A stretch of 23,693 bases of DNA from NCBI GenBank assembly GCA_964651475.1, contig CAZYXV010000048.1, forward strand, positions 1 through 23,693, in the 5' to 3' direction. Below are positions 21,296 to 23,693 of this stretch, in pieces (the stretch's first letter is position 1; the number at the start of each line of letters is the position of its first letter). The position numbers were made by a program, and so were the translations under genes. The DNA is from JBGSMF01 sp964651475 (lineage in GTDB: Bacteria > Chloroflexota > Anaerolineae > Fen-1058). The notes beneath the pieces were generated by a model. That model saw only the letters and a list, made by a program, of their open reading frames with translations. It was not told where the DNA came from and made no database searches.

Positions 21296-23518
21296 GTGAA
21301 CGTACAGCTTCAGGTTCGAATTCAAGAACAAGGTTCCCAATTGCGCTGCCACGTGTGCGGCTCGCCGGACGTAGCTGTCATCTGCCACCATTGCGGACGC
21401 CCCATGTGCGCCCGGCACGAACCGGCGTCTTCCAAAGGACATCCCCTGGCACCGGCCGGCAATTTGCCGCTTCCAAACTGCCTGACCGAAAACCGCGAAT
21501 TTGCCGGCCTGATTCGAGAGCGGCCGGCGCATTGCCGGGCGTGCCTGCACGCCAGCCCCCACTATGGCCGCTTGATGATTGCGCCGGGGGCGGCGATGTT
21601 GCTGCTGGGGTTGATCTTGATACTCGCTGCGCTGATACAAGCCGGCGCTTGCCTGGCGCGGCCTGTGGAGCCACTGACGATAGAACCAGCCGGCACGCTG
21701 GCCGAAGTGTTGCGCGACCCTGCCATCTATGATGGGCTGCCCACTGAACGGTGCTATCAGCCGAGGTTGACGTCTGGTCTGTGGGAAGCGATGCGCGCGT
21801 GGTTGATTATTTTGTTTGGCGCAATCACAGCCGCCGCCGGATTTTACCTGAACCGGATGCGCATTGCCGCCGAGGGAGGCGGCGATACGGCGGCCAGGTT
21901 GTTTTCGCCGGGCGTTATTCTTTCTGGCGAGCGGATGTCTGCAGACGCTGTGACCGGGCGACCTCCCTTGCCCCTCAATCCCATCTCGGACGGCATTGAA
22001 GTGTGCGAAACGTTGCGAGCCGAAATCAGGTTGAGCGCGGAAGGCGAATCTGTCGTGCGCCTCAAGGGACCGCTCCAGGGCGAGATCAATCCACACCTGC
22101 GCTTTATGCCGCAGGATCGGCAGCGTGTAAGACAATATCAGTCCCGCTACGGCCTGAAGGATCAAAAGTATATCCCCTTCCGCGCCGGGTATTTGGCGCT
22201 GGTTGGCCGCCCGCTGGCGCACTTTGCTATGCGCCCCAGCCGGCGGAACCTGTTATGGCTGAGCGGGCAGGTCGGCGAACACGCTTATTTGATGAACCAG
22301 GCCGGCGAGCGGTTTGATTTGGCTGCGCCGCACAAACAACAATCTATTTACCCGGATGGAGGAGAACGCAAAACAGCAGCAGAGTGGCCGATCACGTGGC
22401 GATACAATGTGCCGCTGGAGGATCAATCGCCCGAATCGCTGCCGGGGTTGGCGCATGAACAGGCGGATTGGAAAAATGTGCCTTTGCGCTTGTTGCCCCT
22501 GGTGGAGATGGACGATGCGCGCCGCGTGCGATTGCAGGTCCAGTTCGATCCCACTGGCTTTCCGTTCTTGGGGCCGGGGCACAAGCTCGTTGTGGAAGAA
22601 ATAAAAATCCTGCTAGACCATCGGCTGGGCAAGCCGCAAACGCGAACGCCTGGTGTGATCACGGATACGGTCCCGGGCAGCGTCAGGAGCGCGTCTTGTT
22701 ACCAGGTGGAGTGGCGCGGCTTGCAATACGCCGTCGAAGAAGGCGTGACGAGTTTCGAGTTGCCGGAAATCTATTTTCCTCAGCCATTGCATCCCGGCGC
22801 GCGCTTGAAGGGGCAACTGCGCTTGCGCGTGCCTGCCGCGCGCTCCGGGTTGAGCGGCGTCCAATATTTTTCGGCGGCGGGGCGACGTTCCCGGGGCGAC
22901 CACGATGGCGCTCCCTTGACGTCCCAAGAATTTACTACCCTGGAAATAGAGTTTGATCTGGCTCTGGATCATTTGCCGCACACCGACCTGGTCACCCGGG
23001 CGGCGGAGATGGATGTGCCGGGCGCGCTCAATCCTGCCCGGCTGCGCCGCCTGCTGTATAAGGTGAGTACCCTGGACTGTTCCATGCAGGTTGACGGCGC
23101 CGCCGCGCCAACTGAGAGCGAGTACACCGCGGCGCCTGTCCATCTGCGGCACGTGGTTGAGGATGCGCAAGCCGGTGAGCATGTCACCCGACCGGGCCGC
23201 TCGCGATGGGATATTTCGGGCCGCCGTTATCACCAGCACGCGCCCGTAGATTTGCACCTGGTCATCTATGAAGAAACAAGCTGCTCGCCGGGGAACGCCG
23301 CCGAGCCACGCTGCGCTAGTCACGTAGAAATTATTGTGCGTGGGCAGGTGAGTGAGACTGAAAATAGCCTGGCCGTTTATTCATCCGGAGGCAGTGTGGG
23401 TAATCTTTCTGTATTAGAAAAACGGTTGGGGCGGGAACGTTCGGGGGTGCAGGCTGTGGAAGACACGCTGGCCGAGCTCGAGCAACTGGTCAGCCAGTGG
23501 GCGGCAGACGAGGGCTAG
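21296..23518 (+). CDS. Membrane protein with N-terminal Cys/His zinc-binding motif, unknown family
   Basis: The 740-aa protein begins at GTG 21296, 12 bp after the previous stop; AGGCGG about 10 nt upstream is a modest ribosome site. Residues 18-41 contain Cys18, Cys21, Cys30, Cys33, Cys38 and His41 (CHVCG...CHHCGRPMCARH), spaced like a B-box or treble-clef zinc finger, followed by CRAC (80-83). Two membrane helices lie at about 97-117 and 167-186. The large remainder (190-700) is beta-rich with many Arg and Pro, and the end (about 705-735) looks like a short coiled coil (VLEKRLGRERSGVQAVEDTL). Topology is probably zinc finger and large domain both cytosolic. No enzyme motif is visible. It is the last gene of the cassette and is followed by repeats. 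Confidence 0.8.
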   Translation: MNVQLQVRIQEQGSQLRCHVCGSPDVAVICHHCGRPMCARHEPASSKGHPLAPAGNLPLPNCLTENREFAGLIRERPAHCRACLHASPHYGRLMIAPGAAMLLLGLILILAALIQAGACLARPVEPLTIEPAGTLAEVLRDPAIYDGLPTERCYQPRLTSGLWEAMRAWLIILFGAITAAAGFYLNRMRIAAEGGGDTAARLFSPGVILSGERMSADAVTGRPPLPLNPISDGIEVCETLRAEIRLSAEGESVVRLKGPLQGEINPHLRFMPQDRQRVRQYQSRYGLKDQKYIPFRAGYLALVGRPLAHFAMRPSRRNLLWLSGQVGEHAYLMNQAGERFDLAAPHKQQSIYPDGGERKTAAEWPITWRYNVPLEDQSPESLPGLAHEQADWKNVPLRLLPLVEMDDARRVRLQVQFDPTGFPFLGPGHKLVVEEIKILLDHRLGKPQTRTPGVITDTVPGSVRSASCYQVEWRGLQYAVEEGVTSFELPEIYFPQPLHPGARLKGQLRLRVPAARSGLSGVQYFSAAGRRSRGDHDGAPLTSQEFTTLEIEFDLALDHLPHTDLVTRAAEMDVPGALNPARLRRLLYKVSTLDCSMQVDGAAAPTESEYTAAPVHLRHVVEDAQAGEHVTRPGRSRWDISGRRYHQHAPVDLHLVIYEETSCSPGNAAEPRCASHVEIIVRGQVSETENSLAVYSSGGSVGNLSVLEKRLGRERSGVQAVEDTLAELEQLVSQWAADEG

Positions 23519-23640
23519 GAGCTTGTCGAAGACTCGCTCCACGCGCCGTCCCTGCTTGCACCCCGGAGCGTAGTGAAGGGGCTGGTGCGTGTGGGCCGCC
23601 GAGAACGGCGGCCTGAGCAGAGTTCTCCGACAGCCTGCTA
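23519..23640. repeat. Repeat-rich intergenic end with palindrome
   Basis: Downstream of the last gene lie TGTCGAAG (near 23523-23530), GGAGCGTAGTGAAGGGG and TGAGCAGAG...CCGACAG pieces, recalling the GTCGAAGG element at 5771-5830. A perfect 7-bp hairpin, GGCCGCC (23594-23600) with GGCGGCC (23607-23613) and a 6-nt loop, sits among them. No T-run follows directly, so a terminator role is uncertain. The final 50 bases, 23641-23693, are AT-rich and may belong to the promoter region of the next gene, but the window ends too early to tell. Confidence 0.55.
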
Positions 23641-23693
23641 TACTCCAAACGGGCTAAATTTGGACTTTTGATTTGACTGTGTTACAGTTGGCT

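Noticed and set aside
20882..22222. 446-codon open frame on the minus strand
   Set aside because: It lies antisense to the junction of two well-supported plus-strand genes, has composition typical of a GC-rich shadow frame and no credible ribosome site or family.
18276..23518. Anti-phage defence island together with the neighbouring helicases
   Set aside because: The helicase genes are divergent with their own promoter, and no nuclease, protease, TIR, CARF or toxin motif was found in the cassette.

Overview
The window looks like a chromosomal segment of an uncultured bacterium, most probably Chloroflexota (Anaerolineae-like). This assignment is inferred from moderately high GC, the protein flavour (tandem signal peptidases, receiver-ParA fusion, YbjN protein) and short dispersed repeats of the GTCGAAGG and 'PSP-AGEG' kind; no rRNA or marker gene fixes it. 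Nearly the whole window is coding, with short gaps and many coupled starts. No integrase, complete insertion sequence or CRISPR array was seen.

Layout. (1) Positions 1-267 hold the 3' end of an unrecognised gene. (2) Positions 373-4769 form a divalent-metal operon: a good promoter, a leader of about 430 nt with a large foldable region, mgtE, a soluble PRC-like/MgtE_N/CBS protein, and an Nramp-family transporter whose metal-site residues resemble the magnesium-type branch. (3) A minus-strand gene (4779-5654) encodes a receiver-GGDEF protein degenerate in both domains. (4) A gap with a GTCGAAGG repeat and a near-consensus promoter leads into the operon lepB-lepB-deoC-Clp ATPase (5976-10185). 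(5) A short operon follows: a YbjN-like protein and a 181-aa protein with an internal duplication, then a receiver-ParA (CpaE/TadZ-like) fusion (10269-12442). (6) tRNA-Glu(UUC) has its own promoter and a strong hairpin terminator shared with the opposite strand. (7) On the minus strand (18140 to 12646) lie an AddB-like/UvrD-like ATPase, an active-looking UvrD-family helicase and a zinc alcohol dehydrogenase, almost without gaps. (8) Divergent from these, 18276-23518 carries three tightly packed genes: a membrane-anchored type-1 periplasmic-binding-protein domain without an ABC transporter, a 584-aa protein of unknown family, and a 740-aa membrane protein with an N-terminal Cys/His zinc-binding region. 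A repeat-rich intergenic stretch ends the window.

How the genes fit together. The first operon most simply serves regulated Mg2+ (possibly Mn2+) uptake. The two helicase-like proteins probably act as a DNA-processing pair resembling AddAB but with no visible nuclease. The three-gene cassette at the right is the best candidate for an undescribed system: an extracytoplasmic ligand-binding domain, a large soluble protein and a zinc-finger membrane protein made from one transcript. Its function cannot be read from the sequence.
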